Assembly: GCA_016198275.1 (NCBI GenBank)
Contig: JACQIX010000025.1
Span: forward strand, 1 to 46,569
Source: Candidatus Daviesbacteria bacterium
Lineage (GTDB): Bacteria; Patescibacteriota; Microgenomatia; Daviesbacterales; UBA10151
Length of the DNA: 46,569 nucleotides
Reading direction: 5' to 3'
The notes under the pieces: model-generated
Databases searched by the model: none
What the model saw: only the letters and a program-made list of their open reading frames with translations
Told to the model about the DNA's origin: nothing
Position numbers and translations under genes: made by a program
In this document: positions 34,263 to 43,549 of the stretch, in pieces
How the letters are laid out: each line of letters begins with the position of its first letter
Position numbering within the stretch: the first letter of the stretch is position 1

Positions 34263-35144
34263 ATGAGATTTAAAGGAGCCATAACTGCCTTAGTCACACC
34301 ATTTAAAGAGGATGGAAGTTTGGATATTGAGGTTTTAAAGCAGTTAGTTAGGTTTCAACTCAAAGGCTCCATAGACGGAATTGTGCCTTGCGGCACCACT
34401 GGTGAGGCTGTTACCTTAAATGAGGAAGAATATAGGTTGGTGGTGGAAACAGTAGTGCAGGAGATTAGGGGAAAAGTGCCTGTTATTGCCGGAGCAGGTA
34501 GCAATGATACCCAAAAAGCTATCCATTGCTCCAAAATTGCCAAAGAATCTGGGGCAGATGCTTTGCTTCATGTCACCCCTTATTACAATAAACCCACTCC
34601 TTTAGGTTTGTTAGCCCATTTTAAAGCTATAGCAAAGGTAGTTAATTTGCCCATTATTTTATATAATGTACCAGGCAGAACAGGTTCTAATGTCTCTGCT
34701 GCCACCACCATTAAAATTGCTAAAGAAGTACCCCAAGTAGTTGGGGTAAAAGAAGCTTCAGGCAATGTTCCCCAAATGATGGAAATTATTAAGGGAGTAT
34801 CTCCTTCCTTTTCAGTATTGTCGGGGGATGATGCTTTTACCCTGCCCTTGATGGCAGCAGGAGGGGTGGGAATCATTAGTGTAGCTTCTAACCAAATACC
34901 CAAAGCTATGCATGATCTAACCCAAGCTGCCTTGGAGGGGGATTTTGAAAGGGCCAGAAAAATACACTATCAATGGTTGGATTTAATGAACATTAATTTT
35001 ATTGAGTCAAACCCAATCCCAGTTAAGACAGCTCTTTCTATGATGGGTAAAATCAAGGAAATTTTTAGACTGCCTTTGGTAGCGATGGAAGATAAAAACA
35101 GGGAAGCCCTCAAAGCCGTCCTAAAATCGCATAAACTCATATGA
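34263..35144 (+). CDS. dapA: 4-hydroxy-tetrahydrodipicolinate synthase
   Basis: CGTTGEAVTLNEEEY, LYNVPGRTGSN, GVKEASGN. Confidence 0.97.
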   Translation: MRFKGAITALVTPFKEDGSLDIEVLKQLVRFQLKGSIDGIVPCGTTGEAVTLNEEEYRLVVETVVQEIRGKVPVIAGAGSNDTQKAIHCSKIAKESGADALLHVTPYYNKPTPLGLLAHFKAIAKVVNLPIILYNVPGRTGSNVSAATTIKIAKEVPQVVGVKEASGNVPQMMEIIKGVSPSFSVLSGDDAFTLPLMAAGGVGIISVASNQIPKAMHDLTQAALEGDFERARKIHYQWLDLMNINFIESNPIPVKTALSMMGKIKEIFRLPLVAMEDKNREALKAVLKSHKLI

Positions 35145-36214
35145 AAAAAATCCCGGTAGGGATAATAGGCGCTACCGGCATGGTTGGTCAGCGTTTTGTT
35201 ACCCTTTTAAAAAATCATCCCTTTTTTGATATAGTTGCTTTGGCAGCTTCTCCCCGTTCTGTCAATCAAAAATACCAGCAAGCAGTTAAAGGCAGATGGG
35301 TTATGTCTGAACCAATCCCTAAGTCCATTAAAAATATCAGGGTAATGGGAGTGGAAAAAGATTTAGAAGAAATTGCCAAAAGGGTGGAGCTGGTATTTTC
35401 AGCTCTTGATATGGAGAAAGAAAAAATTCGATCCGTTGAGGATGGATTTGCCAATTTGGGGGTGGTGGTTGTTTCCAATAATTCAGCCCATAGATGGACT
35501 AAAGATGTTCCGATGATTATGCCGGAGATAAATCCACAGCATCTCAAGTTGATTAAACACCAACAAGAAAACCACGGCTGGAAAAGAGGATTTGTAGTAG
35601 TCAAACCTAATTGTTCTATCCAATCATATGTGCCAATGCTGACTCCACTACTAAAGTATGGTATCAAAAAAGTAGTGGTCACAACTTTGCAGGCGGTATC
35701 AGGGGCAGGTAAAATTCTAAAAGATTGGCCCCAGATGCAGGAAAATCTGATTCCTAATATTCCCGGTGAAGAAGAAAAGTCTGAGATAGAGCCTTCAAAA
35801 ATTTGGGGTAAATTAATTGATGGTCAGATTAAACTGACTGGCCCAGCTATAAGTGCAACTTGTATCAGGGTGCCTTTGGAGGATGGGCACATGGCTGCTG
35901 TGGCTGTGTCTTTTAAGAAAAAAGTCAGCAAAAAACAAATTATTAATGAGTGGAAAAAGTTTAACCCATTAAAGTTTTTAAAATTACCGTCTGCCCCGAA
36001 TCCTTTTATAACTTATTTTGAGGAGGATGATAGACCTCAGACTAAGCTGGATCGGAATTTGGAAGATGGAATGGGTATAGCAGCAGGTAGGTTAAGGGAA
36101 GATGGGGAAGGGTTCAAATTTATCGGGCTTTCCCATAATACTATCCGGGGAGCTGCAGGAGGGGCGATTTTAACTGCAGAATTGTTGATGAAGAAAGGAT
36201 ATATTGATGGCTAA
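35141..36214 (+). CDS. asd: Aspartate-semialdehyde dehydrogenase (archaeal/fungal-type)
   Basis: GIIGATGMVGQRFVTLLKNHPFFDIVALAASPRS; NNSAHRWTKDVPMIMPEIN; KPNCSIQ active-site Cys. Confidence 0.92.
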   Translation: MKKIPVGIIGATGMVGQRFVTLLKNHPFFDIVALAASPRSVNQKYQQAVKGRWVMSEPIPKSIKNIRVMGVEKDLEEIAKRVELVFSALDMEKEKIRSVEDGFANLGVVVVSNNSAHRWTKDVPMIMPEINPQHLKLIKHQQENHGWKRGFVVVKPNCSIQSYVPMLTPLLKYGIKKVVVTTLQAVSGAGKILKDWPQMQENLIPNIPGEEEKSEIEPSKIWGKLIDGQIKLTGPAISATCIRVPLEDGHMAAVAVSFKKKVSKKQIINEWKKFNPLKFLKLPSAPNPFITYFEEDDRPQTKLDRNLEDGMGIAAGRLREDGEGFKFIGLSHNTIRGAAGGAILTAELLMKKGYIDG

Positions 36215-37394
36215 AATCAACCCTAATTACAAAAAGTTACCTCAAACTTATTTGTTTTCCGAAATTGCCCGTAAAACTAAAGCTTTTTCTGAGGCTAATT
36301 CAGGAGTGGAAATTTTAAGATTGGGGATAGGTAATACTACTTTAGAGTTGGTACCGGAAGTAATTAAAGGATTAAAGAGGGCAGTTGAAAAGTTAGCAAA
36401 TGTTCGAACTTACAGCGGATATGGAGATGAACAGGGAGATATTAGGCTAAGAAGCGAATTGGTTAACTGGTATAAAAAAAGCGGAGTAGCCTTAAATGAG
36501 CAGGAAATTTTTATTTCTGATGGGGCAAAGCCTGATGCAGCCAATATTTCTTCTATCTTTGACCAAAAAAGCATAGTAGCTATTGCTGATCCGGTTTATC
36601 CTGTTTATCTTGATGCAAATATTATAGGAGGCAAAAAAATTATTTTTTTGGAAGCTGATGAGAAAAATAATTTTATCCCCAAACCTCCAAAACAAAAAGT
36701 GGATTTAATCTTTTTATGCAGTCCCAATAACCCCACAGGAGCTGTGGCAAATAAAAAAGATCTTTTGCAGTTTGTAAATTATGCCATCAAACAAAAGTCT
36801 GTAATTATTTTTGATGCAGCTTACTCAGAGTATATTACAGATAATAGTTTGCCAAAAAGTATTTATCAAATACCTGGGGCCAAAAAATGTGCCGTAGAGC
36901 TGCAAAGTTTTTCCAAGTCAGCAGGGTTTACCGGAGTTAGGCTTGGCTGGACAGTAGTACCTAAGCAGTTAGTAGTTGAAGGTAAAGGAGATGTTAATAG
37001 AACCTGGAATAGAAGACAAACTACAATGTTTAATGGAGCTTCCAATATTGCCCAAGAAGGAGGTTTTGCTATTTTATCTTCCAAAGGTCGAAAACAAACC
37101 TTAAAACAAGTCAGATACTATATGGAAAATGCAAAACTGATTAAAAAGGGCTTGGAAAGTATTGGCTTAAAAGTAACGGGAGGGGAAAATGCCCCATATC
37201 TTTGGGTTAAATGTCCAAAAGGGTTAACTTCCTGGCAGTTTTTTGATAAATTACTTACCCAGGCTCATGTGGTTTCCACTCCAGGGGTTGGATTTGGAAA
37301 AATGGGAGAAGGGTATTTGAGGTTTTCTTCTTTTGGGCATAGGGAGAATGTGATGAAGGCTGTGGAAAGCATAAAGAAGTATTTAAAATTATGA
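36207..37394 (+). CDS. dapL: LL-diaminopimelate aminotransferase
   Basis: LRLGIGNTTLELVPEVI, SDGAKPDAANIS, CSPNNPTGAVA, SFSKSAGFTGVRLGW; ATG at 36207. Confidence 0.93.
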   Translation: MAKINPNYKKLPQTYLFSEIARKTKAFSEANSGVEILRLGIGNTTLELVPEVIKGLKRAVEKLANVRTYSGYGDEQGDIRLRSELVNWYKKSGVALNEQEIFISDGAKPDAANISSIFDQKSIVAIADPVYPVYLDANIIGGKKIIFLEADEKNNFIPKPPKQKVDLIFLCSPNNPTGAVANKKDLLQFVNYAIKQKSVIIFDAAYSEYITDNSLPKSIYQIPGAKKCAVELQSFSKSAGFTGVRLGWTVVPKQLVVEGKGDVNRTWNRRQTTMFNGASNIAQEGGFAILSSKGRKQTLKQVRYYMENAKLIKKGLESIGLKVTGGENAPYLWVKCPKGLTSWQFFDKLLTQAHVVSTPGVGFGKMGEGYLRFSSFGHRENVMKAVESIKKYLKL

Positions 37395-38644
37395 GAAAGA
37401 CCTTGACTTTTACCAAACAGCAAATAGAAGAGATTATCAAATCCTATCCTACCCCTTTTTATATTTATGATGAAAAAAGGATCAGGGAAAATGCCGGAAG
37501 GTTTTATAAAGCTTTTGACTGGGTAGCTGATTTTAAAAATTATTTTGCTGTTAAGGCTTGTCCTAACCCGCATATCTTAAAAATCTTAAAAGAAGAAGGA
37601 ATGGGAACAGATTGCTCTTCTTTGCCGGAATTGGTCATGGCAGAAAAGGTGGGGATTTTAGGAGAAAATATTATGTTTTCCTCAAATAACACCCCGGCAA
37701 AGGAGTTTAAAAAAGCCAAAAAAATAGGAGCAATTATAAACTTGGATGATATTACCCACATTAATTTCTTAGACCAAACAGCTGGTTTGCCTCAGATTAT
37801 TTGTTTTAGGTATAACCCCGGGCCTTTGAGGAAAAGTGGAGTAAATACAATCATTGGTAAACCGGAAGAAGCAAAATATGGTCTAACCAAAGAGCAACTT
37901 TTTGAAAGCTACAAATTAGTCAAGCAAAGGGGAGTAAAAAGGTTCGGTTTGCATACCATGGTTGTTTCCAATGAGCTGGGGATTTCTGCTTTGGCCCAAA
38001 CTGCCAAGATGCTTTTTGAGCTGGCCGTAGGGATTTATAAAGAACTGGATATAAAATTGGAGTTTATTAATTTAGGGGGAGGGATAGGTATCCCTTATAA
38101 ATTAAACCAAAGAGAGGTTGATTTGAATAAACTTTCTCAAAAGATAAAAAGATATTATCAAGATATTATTGTTAAAAACGGACTTGACCCAATTAGGGTA
38201 GTATTTGAGTGTGGCAGAATGATAACAGGGCCTTTTGGATATTTAGTCACCACTGTTATTCACAAGAAACATACCTATAAAGAATATATTGGGGTTGATG
38301 CTTGTATGGCCAATTTGATGAGGCCTGGGATGTATGGAGCTTACCATCATGAAACTGTTTTGGGCAAAGAAAACAAGTCGCTAATGCAAACTTATGATGT
38401 GGTGGGTTCTTTGTGTGAAAACAATGACAAGTTTGCCATAGACAGAAAACTGCCCACAGTGGAGACAGGAGATATTATAGTAATCCATGATACTGGCGCT
38501 CATGGCTTCGCCATGGGGTTTCAATACAATGGGAAGTTAAGATCAGCAGAGCTTTTGTTAAAACCAGATGGAAGGGTAAAGCAAATTAGAAGGGCGGAGA
38601 CAGTGGAGGATTATTTTTCCACTTTAGACTTTTCAAGTATTTGA
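37391..38644 (+). CDS. lysA: Diaminopimelate decarboxylase
   Basis: FYIYDEKRIRENA, YFAVKACPNPHILK, LGGGIGIPY, VFECGRMITGPFG. Confidence 0.88.
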   Translation: MRKTLTFTKQQIEEIIKSYPTPFYIYDEKRIRENAGRFYKAFDWVADFKNYFAVKACPNPHILKILKEEGMGTDCSSLPELVMAEKVGILGENIMFSSNNTPAKEFKKAKKIGAIINLDDITHINFLDQTAGLPQIICFRYNPGPLRKSGVNTIIGKPEEAKYGLTKEQLFESYKLVKQRGVKRFGLHTMVVSNELGISALAQTAKMLFELAVGIYKELDIKLEFINLGGGIGIPYKLNQREVDLNKLSQKIKRYYQDIIVKNGLDPIRVVFECGRMITGPFGYLVTTVIHKKHTYKEYIGVDACMANLMRPGMYGAYHHETVLGKENKSLMQTYDVVGSLCENNDKFAIDRKLPTVETGDIIVIHDTGAHGFAMGFQYNGKLRSAELLLKPDGRVKQIRRAETVEDYFSTLDFSSI

Positions 38645-38664
38645 AAATGTAATTAAAATTACGT

Positions 38665-39726
38665 ATGCAAGTTAGAAAAACTAAAATTATTTGTACTATT
38701 GGTCCTGCGTCTTGGGATATTGAGGTGATAGGTCAATTAATTAAAGCAGGAATGGATCTGGCCAGATTAAACTTTTCCCACGGTACTTATCAGGAAAAAG
38801 CAGAGCAGATTAAAAATATTAGAGCTGCCAGCAAGAAACTAAATAAACCAATAGGAATTATTGCTGATCTGGCTGGGCTAAAACTAAGACTTGGTACTTT
38901 TGCCGGACAAGCAAACGGCAAAGATATACCTGTAGTTTTAAATACAGGAGAAATCATTCAGTTGGCAAAAAATCCAGTAGGAAATGAGATTCCCATCCAA
39001 TTTGATCTAAGCCCATACCTAAAAACAGGACAAAAAGTTTTATTGAATGATGGATTGGTAGAAACTGAGGTTTTGCAGATTAAAGGGAGGGTCATTTTTG
39101 CCAGGGTATCCAACAAAGGATTTATCTCATCAAACAAGGGAATTAATGTGCCAGATTTAAACTTAAAAAGGGCTTTTTTAACTGAGAAAGATGTGGGAGA
39201 TGCTAAGTTTGCTTTGAAAGAAGGGGTAGACTTTTTAGCCTTATCATTTGTGCAATCTGCCAAAGACCTGGGAGTTGTCAGAGCTTTAATTAAAAAAAAC
39301 AAATCTGAAACTAAAATTATTGCTAAATTAGAAAAACCCAAAGCTATAGAAAAATTGGAAGAAATTATTAAAGCAGCTGATGCCGTTATGATAGCCAGAG
39401 GCGATTTAGGTATTGAAACAGAAGCTGCAAGAGTGCCTTTATTGCAGAAAAAGATTATCCGTCTATCACGGCAGCATTTTAAAATGGTGATTGTAGCCAG
39501 CCAAATGCTGGAATCCATGACAGAAAACCCAAGGCCAACTAGAGCTGAAGTATCTGATGTGGCTAATGCTGTTTTTGATCAGGCTGATGCTGTGATGTTA
39601 TCTGCAGAAACAGCTAACGGGAAATATCCTGTTGAGTCAGTTAAGATGATGGCATCAATTATCCAATCAGTTGAATCTGATGAAGAATATAATTTCCTAC
39701 TTGAAAAAAATATTCTTAATGTTTAA
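38665..39726 (+). CDS. pyk: Pyruvate kinase, short form lacking C-terminal domain
   Basis: TKIICTIGPAS, ARLNFSHGTY, KLEKPKAIEKLEEI, IARGDLGIE, DAVMLSAETANGKYPVE; ends at 353 aa. Confidence 0.92.
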   Translation: MQVRKTKIICTIGPASWDIEVIGQLIKAGMDLARLNFSHGTYQEKAEQIKNIRAASKKLNKPIGIIADLAGLKLRLGTFAGQANGKDIPVVLNTGEIIQLAKNPVGNEIPIQFDLSPYLKTGQKVLLNDGLVETEVLQIKGRVIFARVSNKGFISSNKGINVPDLNLKRAFLTEKDVGDAKFALKEGVDFLALSFVQSAKDLGVVRALIKKNKSETKIIAKLEKPKAIEKLEEIIKAADAVMIARGDLGIETEAARVPLLQKKIIRLSRQHFKMVIVASQMLESMTENPRPTRAEVSDVANAVFDQADAVMLSAETANGKYPVESVKMMASIIQSVESDEEYNFLLEKNILNV

Positions 39727-39744
39727 GCTTTGTGAATAGAAATT

Positions 39745-40365
39745 ATGGCAAAGAAAATTGCTGCTGATATTTTAGGAACCTTGCCTGATTGGGTTTTAAA
39801 GGAACATATTAAAAAAGGGATTATTAAGATAGATCCTCTGCCCGGGGACTGGGAAAATTCGGTAGATGAGGTGACGCTTGATTTTCATTTAGGCAACAAA
39901 CTGCGGGTTTTCAGCGGGGATGGCTGGGATATTATAGATACCAAACATACTGCCAAGGAAGATTTGGAAAAAATGATGAAACTGGTGGAATTAAAAAAGG
40001 GTCAACCTTTTATTCTAACTGACCATGACTTTGTCATAGCCACCACCAAAGAAAGGTTAACTTTGCCTGATAATATTGTTGGGCATTTGCATGGTAAATC
40101 CTCTTTAGCAAGATTGGGGGTGGTGGTCCATTCCACGGCAGCCAGGTTTGATCCTGGTTGGGACGGCCATCCGGTTTTGGAATTTGGCACCTTTTTAAAA
40201 GGCAAAAAAATAGTTATATACGAAGGTAGTCCAATTTGTGCTTTTTCATTTGAAAAATTGACAGCCTCAGTGCAAAGATCATATAAAAGTTCTCCTAATA
40301 ATAGGTATGGTGGATCTGATTTGCCTGAAGTTTCTAATATTACTGGCAAAAAAATTAAAATTTAA
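39745..40365 (+). CDS. dcd: dCTP deaminase
   Basis: HGKSSLARLGVVVHSTAARFDPGWDGHPVLEFGTF with catalytic Glu context. Confidence 0.85.
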   Translation: MAKKIAADILGTLPDWVLKEHIKKGIIKIDPLPGDWENSVDEVTLDFHLGNKLRVFSGDGWDIIDTKHTAKEDLEKMMKLVELKKGQPFILTDHDFVIATTKERLTLPDNIVGHLHGKSSLARLGVVVHSTAARFDPGWDGHPVLEFGTFLKGKKIVIYEGSPICAFSFEKLTASVQRSYKSSPNNRYGGSDLPEVSNITGKKIKI

Positions 40366-40374
40366 ATATCAAAC

Positions 40375-40445
40375 ATCAAAATGCAAAATGACATACTAAG
40401 ATTTAAAATGTTTTAAAATTTTAAACTTTGCATTGTCACTTTGAT
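40375..40445. repeat. AT-rich intergenic hairpin element
   Basis: tttaaaat / attttaaa inner stem (40402-40409, 40418-40425) flanked by related atcaaa..atgcaaa modules in inverted order. Confidence 0.6.
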
Positions 40446-40468
40446 TATTACAATTTAATCTTTACATT

Positions 40469-41029
40469 ATGTCTGTACTTGGTATTAATGAAATTCGCAA
40501 AAGAATTAAAAAGTATGGCTTGATTAAGGATTTAGCAGAGAGGGAGCTGAAAAATCCGGAAGGGGTGGGATTGGACTTGAGGTTAGGTTCTGTCCATAAA
40601 ATTGTCAAAGGAGGAGCTTTTATTGAAGTTGACGGGCAAAAGTTAGGAAAAAGAAAAGGAGTGGAAACAAAGCCAGTAGTTCAGTTTGCGGAAGGAAAAG
40701 TACAGGAAATTACCATTAAACCTGGGGAATATTTTCTAATTCAGACTGTGGAAGAAATTAACGCACCTTTTGATTTAATGCCACAAGTGCATATGAGAAC
40801 CTCACTTTTTAGGGCGGGGCTTTTGCTCTTAAATTCCAAAACAGACCCAGGTTACTCAGGGGTTTTGACCATGGGACTGACCAATTTATCCCCTTTTCCG
40901 GTTAAATTACAACTGGGAGCCAGAATTTGTAATATAATCTTTCATAAGATTGTGGGGAAAACCACTAAATATAGGGGTCAGCATCAAGGAGGCAGGGTTT
41001 CACCCAAAATTGCGGAAAGACAGGTATGA
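40469..41029 (+). CDS. dUTPase-like member of the dCTP deaminase/dUTPase family
   Basis: [39 protein letters not shown]; lacks LEF Glu. Confidence 0.8.
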   Translation: MSVLGINEIRKRIKKYGLIKDLAERELKNPEGVGLDLRLGSVHKIVKGGAFIEVDGQKLGKRKGVETKPVVQFAEGKVQEITIKPGEYFLIQTVEEINAPFDLMPQVHMRTSLFRAGLLLLNSKTDPGYSGVLTMGLTNLSPFPVKLQLGARICNIIFHKIVGKTTKYRGQHQGGRVSPKIAERQV

Positions 41030-42030
41030 AAAAAAATCAGGAGTATCAGTATTTGAATTTGTTAAAAGATATTTTTAAAAATGGTGTTGATAAACCTGTG
41101 TTTAATAATCCTGGTGTTTATATCAGATCAGTTTTTGGTAGACAATTAAGATTTGATTTATCCTCTTTTCCTCTTTTAACAACAAAAAAGGTCTTTTTAA
41201 GAGGTATTATTCACGAGCTTCTTTGGTTTTTGAAAGGTGATTCCAATATTAAATACCTTATTGATGCTAATGTGCATATTTGGGATGAATGGGCATATAA
41301 GAACCTGCTTCGCTCGCGCTCTAAAGATATTGTAGCGCTCGCTCGCAGAACCTTGTCCAATTCTTCCGAAAAAAGTAAAAATTCTTCCGATACTATAAGT
41401 CAAGATGAATTCATTACACTTTTAAAGGCTCTACCAATAGGCCATCCTTTTGTTAAAAAATATGGAGATTTGGGGAATGTTTATGGGGTGCAATGGAGAA
41501 GATGGAAAACTTCAGATGGTAGAGCTATAGATCAGTTAGCATGGGCGATTAACGAACTAAAAACCACACCGTACCGAAAATCAATTGTAGTTTCAGCCTG
41601 GAATCCCGAGTTTATTTACGAGATGGCCTCGCCTGGCAAATCTATGGCCTTACCTCCCTGTCATACCCTTTTCCAATTTAATGTCAACAATGGTAGGTTA
41701 TCATTACAGCTTTACCAAAGGTCAGCAGATTCTTTTTTAGGGGTGCCTTTTAATATTGCTTCATATGCACTTTTTACTATGATGGTTGCTCAGGTGGCAG
41801 GGTTTAAACCTGGAGAATTTGTGCATACTTTCGGGGATGTGCATATTTATAGTAATCATTTTGCTGCTGCTAAAGAGCAGTTAAAAAGAAAACCAAGAAA
41901 ATTTCCCACTATGAAAATAAATCCCGCAGTAAAAAAGATTGATGATTTTCAGCTGGAAGATTTTAAACTGGAAGGATATGACCCGTACCCTTCCATAAAA
42001 GGGGAAGTAACAGTAGTAGGGGGGTTCTAA
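41026..42030 (+). CDS. thyA: Thymidylate synthase
   Basis: [75 protein letters not shown]. Confidence 0.97.
   Translation: MKKNQEYQYLNLLKDIFKNGVDKPVFNNPGVYIRSVFGRQLRFDLSSFPLLTTKKVFLRGIIHELLWFLKGDSNIKYLIDANVHIWDEWAYKNLLRSRSKDIVALARRTLSNSSEKSKNSSDTISQDEFITLLKALPIGHPFVKKYGDLGNVYGVQWRRWKTSDGRAIDQLAWAINELKTTPYRKSIVVSAWNPEFIYEMASPGKSMALPPCHTLFQFNVNNGRLSLQLYQRSADSFLGVPFNIASYALFTMMVAQVAGFKPGEFVHTFGDVHIYSNHFAAAKEQLKRKPRKFPTMKINPAVKKIDDFQLEDFKLEGYDPYPSIKGEVTVVGGF
41305..41347. repeat. GC-rich inverted-repeat segment inside thyA
   Basis: ctgc..gcgct ... agcgc..gcag in a region not matching core ThyA. Confidence 0.55.
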
Positions 42031-42038
42031 ATGAAACT

Positions 42039-42581
42039 ATGAATAAACCTAAAATATCTATCATAGTTGCTATGGCCGGCAAAAAAAGAGTTATAGGTAA
42101 AAAAGGAACTCTTCCTTGGTACATACCTGAGGAGCTAAAAAGATTTAAAAGTATCACCATGGGATATCCAATCATCATGGGCAGAAAGACCCATGAATCT
42201 ATTGGCAAACCTTTGCCCGGGAGGACTAATGTTATTGTGACCCATGAACCAAATTATCAAGCACAAGGTTGTATAGTAGTACATAATTTGGAGGAAGCCC
42301 TTCGACTCGCTGCGCTCGCTCAGGGTAAACCCTTCGACTATGCTGCGGATGTTTTGGGCAATGACGAAATATTCGTCATTGGAGGGGGACAAATCTATCA
42401 GCAAGCTTTAAAATTTGCAGATAAATTATATTTAACTTATATAGATAAAGAGATAAAAGGTGATGTATTTTTCCCGGATTATTCGGAATTTAAAAAAGTG
42501 ATTTGGGAATCAGATTGGCAAGAACATCAAGGGAAAAGATATAAATTTTTTGAGCTGGAAAGAACTGATATAAATCATTGA
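42039..42581 (+). CDS. folA: Dihydrofolate reductase
   Basis: IVAMAGKKRVIGKKGTLPWYIPEELKRFK, IMGRKTHESIGKPLPGRTNVIVT, DEIFVIGGGQIYQQAL. Confidence 0.96.
   Translation: MNKPKISIIVAMAGKKRVIGKKGTLPWYIPEELKRFKSITMGYPIIMGRKTHESIGKPLPGRTNVIVTHEPNYQAQGCIVVHNLEEALRLAALAQGKPFDYAADVLGNDEIFVIGGGQIYQQALKFADKLYLTYIDKEIKGDVFFPDYSEFKKVIWESDWQEHQGKRYKFFELERTDINH
42298..42381. repeat. Palindromic repeat cluster inside folA
   Basis: cccttcgactcgctgcgctcgctcaggg, direct repeat cccttcgact at 42330, and perfect hairpin caatgacgaa-ata-ttcgtcattg (42359-42381). Confidence 0.8.
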
Positions 42582-42638
42582 GGATTGAATTATAATCAGC
42601 ATCTTGTTAAAATACACACATTACGCACTCATGGTATA

Positions 42639-42678
42639 AGTCTCTGATACTACTAACCATGGGGAGGGAAAAGAGACT
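42639..42678 (+). promoter_or_regulatory. Possible SD-sequestering hairpin in rpsB leader
   Basis: agtctct (42639-42645) complementary to agagact (42672-42678) directly before ATG, enclosing ggggaggg SD. Confidence 0.45.
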
Positions 42679-43530
42679 ATGTATAAACTACCAAGCTTAG
42701 AAGAGTTATTAGAAGCTGGTGTTCATTTTGGACACCAAGTCAGGCGTGGTCATCCCAGGATGAAACCATATATTTTTGGTGCCAGGGATGGAGTGCATAT
42801 TATTGATTTAACCCAGTCCCACAAATATCTTAAAGAAGCTTCCGAGTTTGTTTATGAGTTGGGAAAGACAGGAAAAGTATTACTGTTTGTTGGAACTAAA
42901 AAACAAGCCAGGCCGATTGTGGAAAGTTTAGCAAAAAAACTAAATGCTTCGTATATGACGGAAAGATGGATGGGAGGATTTTTAACCAACTTTGAAGAGA
43001 TTAAAAAAAATATTAAACTGCTAAAAGAATTTAGACAGCAGAAAGAAAAAGGCGAGTTGGCAAAATATACCAAAAAAGAACTGTTGCTGCTGGATAGAAA
43101 AATGGCCAAACTGGAAAAAGACTTTGCCGGTGTGATGGATTTGGAAAGATTGCCGGATGCCATCTTTGTGACAGATGCTGTTTCAGAAAATATTGCTGTC
43201 AGGGAGGCAAACAGATTAAAGATAAAGGTGGTGGCAATTGCAGATTCAAATTGCAACGTATCGGAAATAGATTATCCTATTCCTGGCAACGATGATGCCA
43301 TCAAGTCAATTAAGATTTTGGTTGAGGCAATTGCTGCGGCTTTAGAAGAAGGTAAAAAAGAGGGAGGAAAACAAGCTGCTAAAATTGCTAAAAAGGAGGA
43401 GAAAGAAGCTGCCAAAAAAGCAGCAGAAGAAGAGGGGGCAATAGATGAGCAATTAATAGTGGAAGTGGTAGCAGCTGAGGAACAGGTAGAAAAAGCAACA
43501 GTTAAAGAAGCAGAAAGGGTAGTGGAGTAA
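42679..43530 (+). CDS. rpsB: Ribosomal protein uS2
   Basis: LLEAGVHFGHQVRRGHPRMKPYIFGARDGVHIIDL; ERWMGGFLTNF; PGNDDAIKSI. Confidence 0.97.
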   Translation: MYKLPSLEELLEAGVHFGHQVRRGHPRMKPYIFGARDGVHIIDLTQSHKYLKEASEFVYELGKTGKVLLFVGTKKQARPIVESLAKKLNASYMTERWMGGFLTNFEEIKKNIKLLKEFRQQKEKGELAKYTKKELLLLDRKMAKLEKDFAGVMDLERLPDAIFVTDAVSENIAVREANRLKIKVVAIADSNCNVSEIDYPIPGNDDAIKSIKILVEAIAAALEEGKKEGGKQAAKIAKKEEKEAAKKAAEEEGAIDEQLIVEVVAAEEQVEKATVKEAERVVE

Positions 43531-43549
43531 GCGGCAAAAACGTAAGATT

